This document shows, piece after piece, positions 1 through 6,930 of a stretch of DNA of 39,087 bases (position 1 is its first letter; every line of letters begins with the position of its first letter). Both the position numbers and the translations under genes were made by a program. Location of the stretch: assembly GCA_022560695.1 (NCBI GenBank), contig JADFSP010000022.1:1-39087 (forward strand), read 5' to 3'. Under the pieces are notes generated by a model. That model saw only the letters and a program-made list of their open reading frames with translations. It ran no database searches and was not told where the DNA came from. The DNA comes from Pseudomonadota bacterium. GTDB lineage: Bacteria > Pseudomonadota > Gammaproteobacteria > Steroidobacterales > Woeseiaceae.

Positions 1-182
1 TGGCCGTAAGCGGCCCCTCACTTCGCTCAAATTTCGGTGATCGGAATGTCCGGTATTGAGAAAAGCGGACGGTCAGATATGGACTTTCAGAAAATCATTA
101 TCAAGCGGCCGGTATACGCTCAATAGCGGCCGTTGAGCTGATACGATGACGATAGGCCGCAACCGACCCAAAGCGGACATTG
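1..182. repeat. Palindromic intergenic repeat cluster, left side
   Basis: Several related short units lie upstream of the secreted-protein gene. The window opens with a 15-nt string (TGGCCGTAAGCGGCC) that recurs near 1530-1544. Positions 48-52 (GTCCG) and 66-70 (CGGAC) form a small inverted repeat. Positions 155-182 carry another unit with CCGC and GCGG arms. All share the core GGCCGC / GCGGAC and resemble the units at 1516-1602 on the far side of the gene. They look like a dispersed family of intergenic palindromes. No open reading frame is credible here. The family assignment and copy number in the genome cannot be judged from this window. Confidence 0.5.
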
Positions 183-233
183 CAACCCACAGGTATCCAG
201 CACACCGCGGTGGGTAATAATGGCCGTGTTAAA

Positions 234-262
234 TTGCGGTGAGAGTGTGCGGGTGATATGTT
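234..262 (+). promoter_or_regulatory. Candidate sigma-70 promoter for the riboswitch/secreted-protein transcript
   Basis: A -35-like TTGCGG (234-239) is followed after 17 bp by TATGTT (257-262). An extended -10 TG lies at 254-255. Transcription would begin near 269, just before the structured leader at 279-390, which fits a riboswitch-controlled transcript. It is predicted from motif match and position only. Confidence 0.4.
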
Positions 263-278
263 CAGGTCACAATAAATA

Positions 279-420
279 ACTACAACGCCAAACCCGCCGA
301 AAGATGCGGGCGGAAAGCCACGGGTCCTCGATTCCTCCGAGAAGCCACGAAACGACTCCCCGAAGGACCCAAGGATCATGGCTACCGTGCAATTTCTTGG
401 CGTCAACACCAAAGGGGAAA
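279..420 (+). promoter_or_regulatory. Candidate GEMM-type (cyclic-di-GMP-I-like) riboswitch with SD-sequestering hairpin
   Basis: The leader shows the ordered signals of the GEMM aptamer. A CCAAACCC segment (288-295) enters a stem, CCCGC 293-297 with GCGGG 306-310, capped by GAAA (299-302). Then come AAAGCC (314-319) and a second long stem, GGGTCC 322-327 with GGACCC 365-370. The 3' closing element is ATGGCTACCG (378-387). Downstream, TTGG (397-400) can pair with CCAA (409-412). C396 may extend this to G414, occluding part of the AAGGGG Shine-Dalgarno at 412-417, a plausible translational switch. Two core positions differ from what I recall of the usual aptamer: GCC instead of GGC before AAACC, and CGGAAAGCC instead of ACGCAAAGCC. 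It may therefore be a variant or degenerate member. The family assignment is from memory of the consensus, not from a covariance-model search. Confidence 0.58.
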
Positions 421-424
421 TGAA

Positions 425-1270
425 ATGATTAAATACAAGATCTTCCATGTAACAACGGCAGGCGCACTGTTACTTGGCGTCTTTTCGCTTAGTTCGGCGT
501 TTGCAGACCCGAAAGGTGCGAAGTGTGCCGGTTTACCCGACCACGCCACCCTGACGACCGTACTCCAGGGTGTGGTGGGCTTCGACAATACGGGCCTCGC
601 CCACGACATGTGGGCGACTGTGGTAAACCGTGATGGTCAAGTGTGTGTGGTCACGTTTTCCGGTGCAGATCGGGGCGCGCAATGGCCGGGCAGCCGCGTG
701 ATCTCGGCACAGAAGGCCAATACCGCCAACGCGTTCAGCCTTCCCGCGGGGGCAGGAGGCCTTTTTCCGGGGCTGGCGTTGTCGACGGCGAATCTCTGGG
801 CCGCCACCCAGCCCGGAGGCAGTCTGTTCGGGTTGCAGTTCAGCAATCCTGTGGACACCGCAGTGGCATATGGTGGTCCCTCACACGCCGGCGGGGACGC
901 GGACGACTACGGCATGCCTGATGATCCTTCGGTCGGGCGTTTTGTCGGTGGCGTCAACGTTTTCGGTGGAGGCCTGGCCCTGTATGATGCCGCCGGTAAT
1001 CTGCTTGGAGGCTTGGGGCTCAGCGGTGATACGTCTTGCTCGGATCACAATCAAGCCTGGAAGGTCCGCGATGGGCTTGGACTTGACAACGTCCCTGCCG
1101 GTCTGAGTGGCCTCGGGGGTGACAACATCATCTTCGACCTTGTGGATGATTTCGGTGGCAACCCGGAGAGCCCAAGCGGCTTCGGACATCCCACCTGTCT
1201 CGATGATATCGGCGAGAAAGCGGCGGCAGCAGCTTTGCCGATAGATTTCCCGATCGGCCCTAATCCGTAG
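425..1270 (+). CDS. Secreted GlcG/HbpS (DUF336)-like heme-binding family protein
   Basis: 281 residues. The N-terminus is a clear Sec signal peptide with cleavage expected near the SSAFA-DP boundary (residue 28). The mature part has the GlcG/HbpS pattern. A VCVVTFSGADRGAQWPGSR stretch (73-91) is followed by AQKANTANAFS (95-105). Later come GGVNVFGGGLALYD (175-188) and a glycine-rich GGLGLSGDTSCSDHN (195-209). Four cysteines (34, 74, 205, 258) suggest two disulfides in the periplasm. The family includes heme-binding and extracellular redox-sensing proteins, but the ligand here is unknown. The ATG has a strong AAGGGGA Shine-Dalgarno at 412-418. The gene stands alone, behind a predicted riboswitch and between palindromic repeats, so c-di-GMP-linked control is an inference. 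Confidence 0.75.
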   Translation: MIKYKIFHVTTAGALLLGVFSLSSAFADPKGAKCAGLPDHATLTTVLQGVVGFDNTGLAHDMWATVVNRDGQVCVVTFSGADRGAQWPGSRVISAQKANTANAFSLPAGAGGLFPGLALSTANLWAATQPGGSLFGLQFSNPVDTAVAYGGPSHAGGDADDYGMPDDPSVGRFVGGVNVFGGGLALYDAAGNLLGGLGLSGDTSCSDHNQAWKVRDGLGLDNVPAGLSGLGGDNIIFDLVDDFGGNPESPSGFGHPTCLDDIGEKAAAAALPIDFPIGPNP

Positions 1271-1515
1271 GCCGCTCGTCGAAGATCCAGAAAGGGGGCG
1301 CGCCGGCGGAAATCGCGGTCAGTCGCGCCCTCGTTGAATGTCTGTGCCCCGCCCTTATCGGATGCGCGGCTGAAGAAGTGGAAACTCGATGCAGAGTCTT
1401 GTGTGAAACCGTGAGACCCTCGTCGCTTAACCCATGCGGATTCTATGGACTCAGCTGTGTTGGCCGCTGGCGAAGCGGTCATCTGGGAAATGTCGATTAA
1501 ATATAATTGACGCTC

Positions 1516-1602
1516 GAATGGCCGCTTCTGGCCGTAAGCGGCCCTTCCATTCAGCCGATTTTCTGTGGTCTGAATGGCCGCTTTTGGTGAAAGCAGACAT
1601 TC
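1516..1602. repeat. Two tandem palindromic intergenic repeat units, right side
   Basis: Unit one (1516-1552) is a long imperfect hairpin. The arm GAATGGCCGCTT pairs with AAGCGGCC and, after a 3-nt bulge, CCATTC. Unit two begins about 56 bp later (1572-1602), with GAATGGCCGCTTTT opposed to AAGCAGACATTC, more diverged. The interior string at 1531-1545 repeats the first bases of the window, so the same family lies on both sides of the 425-1270 gene. No transposase is nearby. Confidence 0.6.
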
Positions 1603-1629
1603 CCCCTTCTTTTCGTGACCACGACAAGC

Positions 1630-1693
1630 TAGGTCATTGACCTATTGCGAATATCGTTTTTTGGGGGTGCCACCCCCTCCGGATGGGACCCAT
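1630..1693. repeat. Cluster of three short palindromes in a gene-poor stretch
   Basis: The stretch from 1271 to 2010 holds no convincing gene. Within it, 64 bp contain three near-adjacent inverted repeats. These are TAGGTCA-T-TGACCTA (1630-1644), GGGGG-TGCCA-CCCCC (1663-1677) and ATGGG-A-CCCAT (1683-1693). The first is operator-like in size and symmetry. The second has a T-run only on its 5' side in plus orientation, so it is not a good intrinsic terminator for either strand. The remainder (1694-1880) is comparatively AT-rich and featureless. Confidence 0.4.
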
Positions 1694-1884
1694 TTCACCA
1701 AGAACTCACTAGTTTCTATCCTAGCAAGCAGCCCACATTCCGGTCATGCTCAGAGGATGCCCTGCCTGCACTGTGATCTAACTAAAGTAATTGAGCAGAT
1801 CAGGTAACCTAATCATGAGTTTATGGATCCAGGTAATTTGGGCGTACATGCAAGAAGCGTGATTTATGCTCTGCAACGGAAAAC

Positions 1885-1970
1885 GGCGGAGAGGGCGGGA
1901 TTGATTCGCCGTCTTCGGCGGCTCACCCTCCGGGCGCACTGCGTGCGTCCAAATCGGCAACGCTGATTTG
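1885..1970 (-). repeat. tRNA-Ser 3'-end fragment with hairpin array
   Basis: Positions 1885-1902 are identical over 18 nt to 2045-2062, the 3' acceptor/T-arm end of the adjacent tRNA-Ser gene, in the same orientation and 160 nt away. Running away from the tRNA on the minus strand, the fragment is preceded by three small hairpins. Their arms are CAAATC/GATTTG (1950-1970), CGCAC/GTGCG (1935-1947) and CGCCG/CGGCG (1907-1920). The layout resembles the rtT repeats after E. coli tyrT, which also end in a copy of the tRNA 3' terminus. It is not a functional tRNA. Confidence 0.6.
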
Positions 1971-2010
1971 TCGAACAGGGTTCTCATCCTCGGCCCTCTG
2001 CTTGAAATAC

Positions 2011-2035
2011 AAAAAAAGGGCCACGCGGCCCTTTT
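2011..2035 (-). terminator. Intrinsic terminator of the tRNA-Ser transcript
   Basis: A GGGCC/GGCCC stem with an ACGC loop (2018-2031) is extended by A/T pairs. On the minus strand it is followed by a run of seven T (complement of 2011-2017). It lies 9 bp beyond the CCA end of the tRNA. The plus-strand side also has a four-T tail, so weak bidirectional action is possible. Confidence 0.8.
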
Positions 2036-2043
2036 CGTATTTC

Positions 2044-2134
<91 letters not shown>

Positions 2135-2186
2135 AAAATTAAGACTCCGCTCGACACCCGACATCGGTCGGCGCGAGCGCGTTAAC

Positions 2187-2273
2187 GGCGGGCCTCCTGC
2201 CCGCCGCCCTGCGGGCCGCCTTGCGGTTCAAAATCGCTCCCGGCGATTTTGTAACCCTCTCAGCCACCTCTCC
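2187..2273 (-). repeat. tRNA-Ser 5'-end fragment with hairpin array
   Basis: Positions 2256-2273 repeat exactly the 18 nt of the tRNA-Ser 5' end (2117-2134). Moving toward the real tRNA there follows a perfect 9-bp hairpin, CAAAATCGC/GCGATTTTG (2229-2251). After it come three more GC hairpins: CCGC/GCGG (2216-2226), GCCC/GGGC (2206-2216) and GGCGGGC/GCCCGCC (2187-2205). The CAAAATC hairpin resembles the CAAATC hairpin on the other side of the tRNA. The two flanks thus look like halves of one modular element. Confidence 0.6.
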
Positions 2274-2289
2274 GATCGTTTAATTGCAA

Positions 2290-2562
2290 TCAGTCCCCCG
2301 ATAGAACGCTTGGCGGGCGATCGATGCAGGGCGATCCTGGCGGTCGTGGCGGCGCCGGCGATGCTTGCGGCAATGGCATCTCCCGGAGCGGTTCCAGGTC
2401 GTCCAGGTCCTCCGGCACTTCTACCCTGTCGTGTCGTTCGGCCAGCTGGTACACCTCCGGGTTTTCACAAGTGAGATCAATGTCACCACATGCCGACAAT
2501 CCCACGAGTGCGAAAAGTGAGACGAACAATATCGTTGCTTTCAATTCGTATCCTATCGTCAT
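2290..2562 (-). CDS. Small lipoprotein encoded after dapA
   Basis: 90 residues. A hydrophobic signal segment ends in the lipobox LSAC with the lipidated Cys at position 25. The mature part is only about 66 residues, acidic first (VPEDLDDLEPLREMPLP, roughly 49-65), then proline-rich with a second and third Cys (33 and 79). The start codon overlaps the dapA stop as ATGA (2559-2562), implying translational coupling. In enterobacteria the gene after dapA encodes the BAM lipoprotein BamC. The VPEDLDDL-type segment is reminiscent of the linker of such lipoproteins, but the protein lacks BamC helix-grip domains. I do not assign it as BamC; a small envelope lipoprotein is the safe call. Confidence 0.7.
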   Translation of the reverse strand: MTIGYELKATILFVSLFALVGLSACGDIDLTCENPEVYQLAERHDRVEVPEDLDDLEPLREMPLPQASPAPPRPPGSPCIDRPPSVLSGD

Positions 2563-3443
2563 GCCGCCAGCTCAACACCAGCGCCGGCCAGCGCCTTTCT
2601 CATGCCGTCGTGATACTGAGCGGCGTGCTCGGTCAGTGGCAGCCGAATACCGGGTGCCATCAACCCCATTTGACTGACCGCCCATTTCACCGGGATGGGA
2701 TTCGACTCAGCGAATAGCGCCGTGTTCAGTGGCTGCAGCGTATCGTCCAATGCCTTCGCCTTGCCACGCTCTCCCGCCGCAGACAATCGGCACAAGCGCG
2801 CCATTGCCGCGGGTACGACATTGCCGCTGACCGTCACAACGCCATGTCCGCCCTGCTCCATGAACCGCAATGCCGTAAAGTCGTCGCCGCTGTAAAGCAT
2901 GAAATCCTCATCAACCAGTTCTTGAATCTGTTTCAACCTGTCCATGTCACCCGTCGCTTCCTTGATGCCGAAAATGTTGCCGTGCTTTGCCAGCCGCGCA
3001 ACAGTCTCTGCCAGCAAATCCGCGCCCGTTCGACCCGGGACGTTGTACAGCATGACCGGCTTGTTCACGGCGTCGGCTATCGCCGAAAAATGCCGGAACA
3101 GCCCTTCCTGCGTCGGCTTGTTGTAGTACGGCACAACCAGCAGGAACGCATCGATTCCGGTCTCACCCGCGGCAACCGACAGCTCGATCGACTGCGCGGT
3201 CGAGTTAGACCCGGTGCCCGCGATGATCGGCAGGCGCCCCGCCGATATTTCCACCGCTCTGGCGAGCAGTCCCATATGCTCGGTCCGGTCGAGCGTGGCC
3301 GACTCGCCGGTCGTGCCCGCGATCACCAGGCCGTCAGTGCCCTCCTCGACGTGAAAATCGATCAGCCGCTTGAGACACGCATAATCGACCCGATTACGTT
3401 GGTCGAACGGTGTCACCATTGCGACCAGGCTCCCCGTGAACAT
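2559..3443 (-). CDS. dapA: 4-hydroxy-tetrahydrodipicolinate synthase
   Basis: 294 residues, the usual length. The enzyme condenses pyruvate with aspartate semialdehyde, the first committed step to diaminopimelate and lysine, in the cytosol. The TIM-barrel motifs are intact: GTTGES (43-48) with the catalytic Thr pair, VVPYYNKPTQEG with the catalytic Tyr, NVPGRTG with the substrate Arg, and GIKEATGD with the Schiff-base Lys. The ATG is preceded by GAGGG about 8 bp upstream. It diverges from gcvR across a 148-bp spacer and overlaps the downstream lipoprotein gene by 4 nt. Confidence 0.96.
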   Translation of the reverse strand: MFTGSLVAMVTPFDQRNRVDYACLKRLIDFHVEEGTDGLVIAGTTGESATLDRTEHMGLLARAVEISAGRLPIIAGTGSNSTAQSIELSVAAGETGIDAFLLVVPYYNKPTQEGLFRHFSAIADAVNKPVMLYNVPGRTGADLLAETVARLAKHGNIFGIKEATGDMDRLKQIQELVDEDFMLYSGDDFTALRFMEQGGHGVVTVSGNVVPAAMARLCRLSAAGERGKAKALDDTLQPLNTALFAESNPIPVKWAVSQMGLMAPGIRLPLTEHAAQYHDGMRKALAGAGVELAA

Positions 3444-3591
3444 AACTTACCCTCGCCACAAATAAGGCGGCGATGTTACTGTTCACGGTCGGTGCTGGCA
3501 AGAAGCGGTGGCAGACGCATGGCAAACTTCGAAATTTGCGTCGTCAAACGCAACAACGGCAAAGCAATCATACAAGAATATTTCTAGATAA

Positions 3592-4122
3592 ATGTCACAA
3601 CTTATTGTTTTATCAGCAGTTGGAACTGATCGAACCGGAGTCGTTCAGGATATCACCAAGGTCATACTCGCGTGCGGCGGCAATATCGAGGAGAGCCGCA
3701 TGACCTCGCTGGGTTCCGAATTCGCGATCCTGATGCTGGTCTCGGGCAACTGGCATACGCTCAATCGGCTGGAAAAGGGGCTCAACAAGCTGGGAGCGGA
3801 TGACAGCCTGACGTTCTCGATTCGCAAGACCGGCGAGCGACCCGACCAAGAGGATCGCATGCCCTATGCCGTCGATGTTGTGTGCCTGGACCAGCAGGGC
3901 ATTGTATTCGGGCTCGCCAATTTCTTTGCCGCGCGAAATATCGAGATCGCCGATGTCGCGACACGCCGTTACGCGGCTGCACACACCGGCGCCCCGATGT
4001 TCGCAGTGCAGATGGTGGTCAACATACCCGCCTCCGTCCATCTCGCCCAGCTACGCGAAGAATTCATGGAAATGTGCGACCAGATGAATCTCGACGCCAT
4101 TCTCGAGCCCATCAAAACCTGA
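3592..4122 (+). CDS. gcvR: GcvR-like glycine cleavage system regulator (two ACT domains)
   Basis: 176 residues with two ACT-type domains. The first (about 4-80) opens LIVLSAVGTDRTGVVQDIT; the second (about 90-170) contains VVCLDQQGIVFGLANFFA and ends VHLAQLREEF. In E. coli GcvR binds glycine and antagonises GcvA, repressing the gcv operon, without binding DNA itself. The divergent position next to dapA matches many gammaproteobacteria. No gcv genes are in this window, so the target is inferred. Other ACT-domain signalling roles are possible. Confidence 0.82.
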   Translation: MSQLIVLSAVGTDRTGVVQDITKVILACGGNIEESRMTSLGSEFAILMLVSGNWHTLNRLEKGLNKLGADDSLTFSIRKTGERPDQEDRMPYAVDVVCLDQQGIVFGLANFFAARNIEIADVATRRYAAAHTGAPMFAVQMVVNIPASVHLAQLREEFMEMCDQMNLDAILEPIKT

Positions 4123-4203
4123 CGGCACCGCAGGGGACTTGGCATCGGACGCGGCACGTTAGCACATGAATCCACATCGGCGCGCTCACGGTAAAATCGG
4201 CCC

Positions 4204-4230
4204 TTGTCACGCCGCCTCAGCAGGTATCAT
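4204..4230 (+). promoter_or_regulatory. Candidate promoter for bepA-mlaA
   Basis: TTGTCA (4204-4209) and TATCAT (4225-4230) are separated by 15 bp, slightly short for sigma-70. They lie about 60 bp before the bepA start, in the 170-bp gap after gcvR. Prediction by motif only. Confidence 0.3.
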
Positions 4231-4292
4231 GGGGAACGGACTTTCCCGGGCCGAGTCGGAAACAGCATGAGGCCTCCATTGAGCATAATCAG

Positions 4293-5795
4293 TTGATCCA
4301 ATCCTATCTGAGACGAGCCGGACTCGTGGTCGCGCTCGCATTTCTGACAATCGCGAGCGGCGCCGACACTGGCGATATTCGCCTGCCGGACATGGGCAGT
4401 CCTGCTGACGCTATTCTGTCGAAGTCGGACGAAGCACAGATCGGCCGCCAGATCATGCGCGAGTTCCGCAAGAGCGGCCAGGTCATCGAGGACCCACAGG
4501 TGACCGAATACATCAACGACATCGGCCATCGAATCGCGGCGCAAACCAGCAACGGCGATCACGATTTTACGTTCTTCGTCATTGACGACTCGCGCATCAA
4601 TGCGTTCGCATTGCCCGGCGGATACATCGGAGTGCATACCGGGTTACTGGAAGCCACGCGCAATGAGGACGAACTGGCGGGCGTGCTCGCGCACGAAATC
4701 GCCCATGTCACCCAACGCCATATCGCCAGGGCCATTCATGCAAGCCAGCGCCAGAGTCTTCTGACCACGGCGATGATGCTCGGCGTACTGCTTGCCGGTA
4801 TCGCCGGTGGAAACAGCCAAGTGATTCAGGGTGGGGTTGCTGTCGCCCAGGGTGTCGCCGCACAGCAGCAGATCAATTTTACACGCAGCAATGAATTCGA
4901 GGCCGATCGGATCGGCATCGCCGCACTCGCCGACGCCGGTTTCGATCCAAATGGTATGGCCTCATTCTTCGAGGTCATGTCGCGCCAGCAAACGGCAGAC
5001 CTCGAAATGCGCGCACCGGAATTTCTTCGAACGCACCCGGTCACAACAGACCGTGTCGCCGAGGCGCGCAACCGCGCCCGCAGCCTGCCGCGGGTTCTGA
5101 GCGACGACACAACGAACTACGGCATTGCCAAGGCGCGCATGTTGGTTGAGCGCTTCGATACCGCAGAGGCGGCCGTCGCTTATTTCGAGAGCCGCGATTT
5201 CGATGCCCAGAACGATATCGAACGATACGGTCGTGCCGTAGCTTACCAGCGTGCAGGACGTCATCTGGAGGCGAGCCGTATTTTCGAGGACCTGGCCGAG
5301 AAGGACCAAAAGGTCATCGCCTATTACATCGGCCTGGGGCAGACACAACTCGCGCTCGAACAATACGATCTTGGGGTGCAGACCTTTGATCGCGCCGTGG
5401 GATTGTTTCCGCGCAACGTTCCGTTGGTCATTCACTATGGCGAATGGCTTTTGCGGCTGGACCAGGCAAAAAAAGCGCACACCTTATTGCTCGATATGAT
5501 GAACAACGTGGCGCCGACACCCGAGCAGGTCCGATTGATCGCACGTGCCGCAAGTGAGGCTGGCGAACATGCCGAAGCCTATTACTACCTGTCGGAATAC
5601 GAATTGATGACGGGCAATCTTGTCGGTGGCATCGGCTTTCTTCGCCAGGCGCTCGCCCTGCCCGATCTTCAGGAAATCCAGCGTATTCGCTTTCATGCGC
5701 GCATCGATTTCATACGCGAATTCATAACCGAAGAACAACTGCAGCAAATGCACAACACTCAGCCGAGCGGTGCAACAGCACGAAACGATCACTGA
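4293..5795 (+). CDS. bepA: BepA-like periplasmic M48 metalloprotease/chaperone
   Basis: 500 residues, close to E. coli BepA (487). An N-terminal signal sequence (about 1-24) targets the periplasm. The zinc motif HEIAH (134-138) and the third ligand in EFEAD (E201, ExxxD) are present. A conserved LRTHP histidine (H248) corresponds to the regulatory His of BepA. The C-terminal half is TPR-like helical repeats, used in BepA for docking to the BAM complex and LptD. BepA assists or degrades stalled outer-membrane proteins. The start is taken as TTG 4293 because no in-frame ATG or GTG lies upstream; an ATT at 4278 sits better behind an ATGAGG sequence and is an alternative. mlaA follows after 32 bp. 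Confidence 0.88.
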   Translation: MIQSYLRRAGLVVALAFLTIASGADTGDIRLPDMGSPADAILSKSDEAQIGRQIMREFRKSGQVIEDPQVTEYINDIGHRIAAQTSNGDHDFTFFVIDDSRINAFALPGGYIGVHTGLLEATRNEDELAGVLAHEIAHVTQRHIARAIHASQRQSLLTTAMMLGVLLAGIAGGNSQVIQGGVAVAQGVAAQQQINFTRSNEFEADRIGIAALADAGFDPNGMASFFEVMSRQQTADLEMRAPEFLRTHPVTTDRVAEARNRARSLPRVLSDDTTNYGIAKARMLVERFDTAEAAVAYFESRDFDAQNDIERYGRAVAYQRAGRHLEASRIFEDLAEKDQKVIAYYIGLGQTQLALEQYDLGVQTFDRAVGLFPRNVPLVIHYGEWLLRLDQAKKAHTLLLDMMNNVAPTPEQVRLIARAASEAGEHAEAYYYLSEYELMTGNLVGGIGFLRQALALPDLQEIQRIRFHARIDFIREFITEEQLQQMHNTQPSGATARNDH

Positions 5796-5827
5796 GTTTC
5801 GAGCGCCGCCCGAGCGAGGAATTCACA

Positions 5828-6583
5828 ATGATCTACAATGATCGAAGACGCCGCCGTGTCACAATATTAATCACCGTGATGCTGTCCATCGCCGCTTGCG
5901 CGACGAATAATGAAAGCGACGGTGAGCCGGTCAGAGCTGAGTCCGATCCGTGGGAAGCGATGAACCGCGGCATCTATGGATTCAGCAGCGCCGTCGACCG
6001 GGCGACCCTGAAACCAATCGCCAGGGGCTATCGATGGGCCGTGCCACAGTTCGCCCGCCGCGGCGTGACCAATTTTTCGGAAAACCTGTTCACGCCAAGA
6101 TCGGCGCTCAACAACTTCCTGCAGGGAAAAGGCAAAGCCGGTTTCAGCGACATCGGCCGATTCGTCATTAACAGTACGATCGGCATCGGTGGCCTGTTCG
6201 ATGTCGCGTCTGCAGCCGGCCTCGAAGAATACGGCGAAGATTTTTCGCAGACACTGGCCGTGTGGGGCCTGCCGGAAGGCCCCTACCTATATGTTCCGTT
6301 TCTTGGCCCGCACACGCTCCTGGACGTAGTCGCTTTGCCCGTCGACTTCCTGAGCGACCCGTGGGCCTATTACAATGACTCGTCCGTGCGGGATCGCGTG
6401 TATGTGCTGCGCACCATTGATGTGCGCGCCCGGCTATTGCCGGCTGAGAAACTGATTGAGGATTCGCAAGATCCTTACATCACGCTTCGTGAATCCTACC
6501 TGCAGAACCGCCTGTATGAAGTGCACGATGGAGATCCGCCCGAAGACGACGATTTTTACGACGAATTCCTGGATGAAGAATAG
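5828..6583 (+). CDS. mlaA: Outer-membrane lipoprotein MlaA (VacJ)
   Basis: 251 residues. The lipobox IAAC places the acyl-Cys at residue 24. The MlaA signature region begins DPWEAMNRGIYGFS (about 41-54). It continues through the helical doughnut region with NFLQGKG, GRFVINSTIGIGGLFDVA and GPYLYVPFLGP, ending in a very acidic tail (PEDDDFYDEFLDEE). MlaA removes mislocalised phospholipids from the outer leaflet and passes them to MlaC. The Shine-Dalgarno GAGGA is well placed. It probably shares a transcript with bepA. It converges on mlaB, leaving 11 bp between the stops, so outer- and inner-membrane parts of the pathway sit together on opposite strands. Confidence 0.95.
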   Translation: MIYNDRRRRRVTILITVMLSIAACATNNESDGEPVRAESDPWEAMNRGIYGFSSAVDRATLKPIARGYRWAVPQFARRGVTNFSENLFTPRSALNNFLQGKGKAGFSDIGRFVINSTIGIGGLFDVASAAGLEEYGEDFSQTLAVWGLPEGPYLYVPFLGPHTLLDVVALPVDFLSDPWAYYNDSSVRDRVYVLRTIDVRARLLPAEKLIEDSQDPYITLRESYLQNRLYEVHDGDPPEDDDFYDEFLDEE

Positions 6584-6594
6584 ACGCTGCGACG

Positions 6595-6930
6595 TCAGGT
6601 ATCCGGCGCTTCGATGAATCCTGCCCAGCGCTCGCCGCGCTGCAGAAGATGATCGACCTCGGTCGTCTTCGCGATCGCAAGTATCCTTTCCGGCGTCTTG
6701 GTGAAATGAATCTCACGAACCGTGTGATTGGCCCACGTTATCCACTCCAGCAACAACGCCAGGCCGGCCGAATCGGATTTCTGCACACCGGAAAGGTCGA
6801 CTTCGATCCGTGTGTGTTGCTCAAACGGCTCTTCGCTGGCATGCAGGATGCGTTCGGCCGTCTCAAAAGACATCTCGCCTGTAAGCGCAAACCGGCCGTC
6901 GCCGAGGTCAGACAGCTCGAAGTCACTCAC
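6595..6930 (-). CDS. mlaB: MlaB, STAS-domain subunit of the phospholipid ABC transporter
   Basis: 111 residues from a GTG at 6930. This start gives the usual STAS length (VSDFELSDLG...) and an 8-nt overlap with the mlaC stop; the longer upstream reading would run through mlaC. The single STAS fold holds the LSGVQKSDSAGLALLLEW segment, the loop and helix of STAS domains including the DSAG motif. MlaB is cytoplasmic and binds MlaF, stabilising the MlaFEDB complex. It is the last gene of the operon. Confidence 0.85.
   Translation of the reverse strand: MSDFELSDLGDGRFALTGEMSFETAERILHASEEPFEQHTRIEVDLSGVQKSDSAGLALLLEWITWANHTVREIHFTKTPERILAIAKTTEVDHLLQRGERWAGFIEAPDT

Noticed and set aside
1663..1677. 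GGGGG/CCCCC hairpin as a terminator
   Set aside because: The T-run precedes rather than follows the stem on the plus strand, and on the minus strand no gene ends nearby.
1778..1987. 69-codon minus-strand frame over the tRNA 3'-fragment repeat
   Set aside because: Tempting because E. coli rtT repeats encode a small basic protein, but there is no ribosome-binding site and the frame mostly follows the hairpin repeat and an AT-rich spacer.
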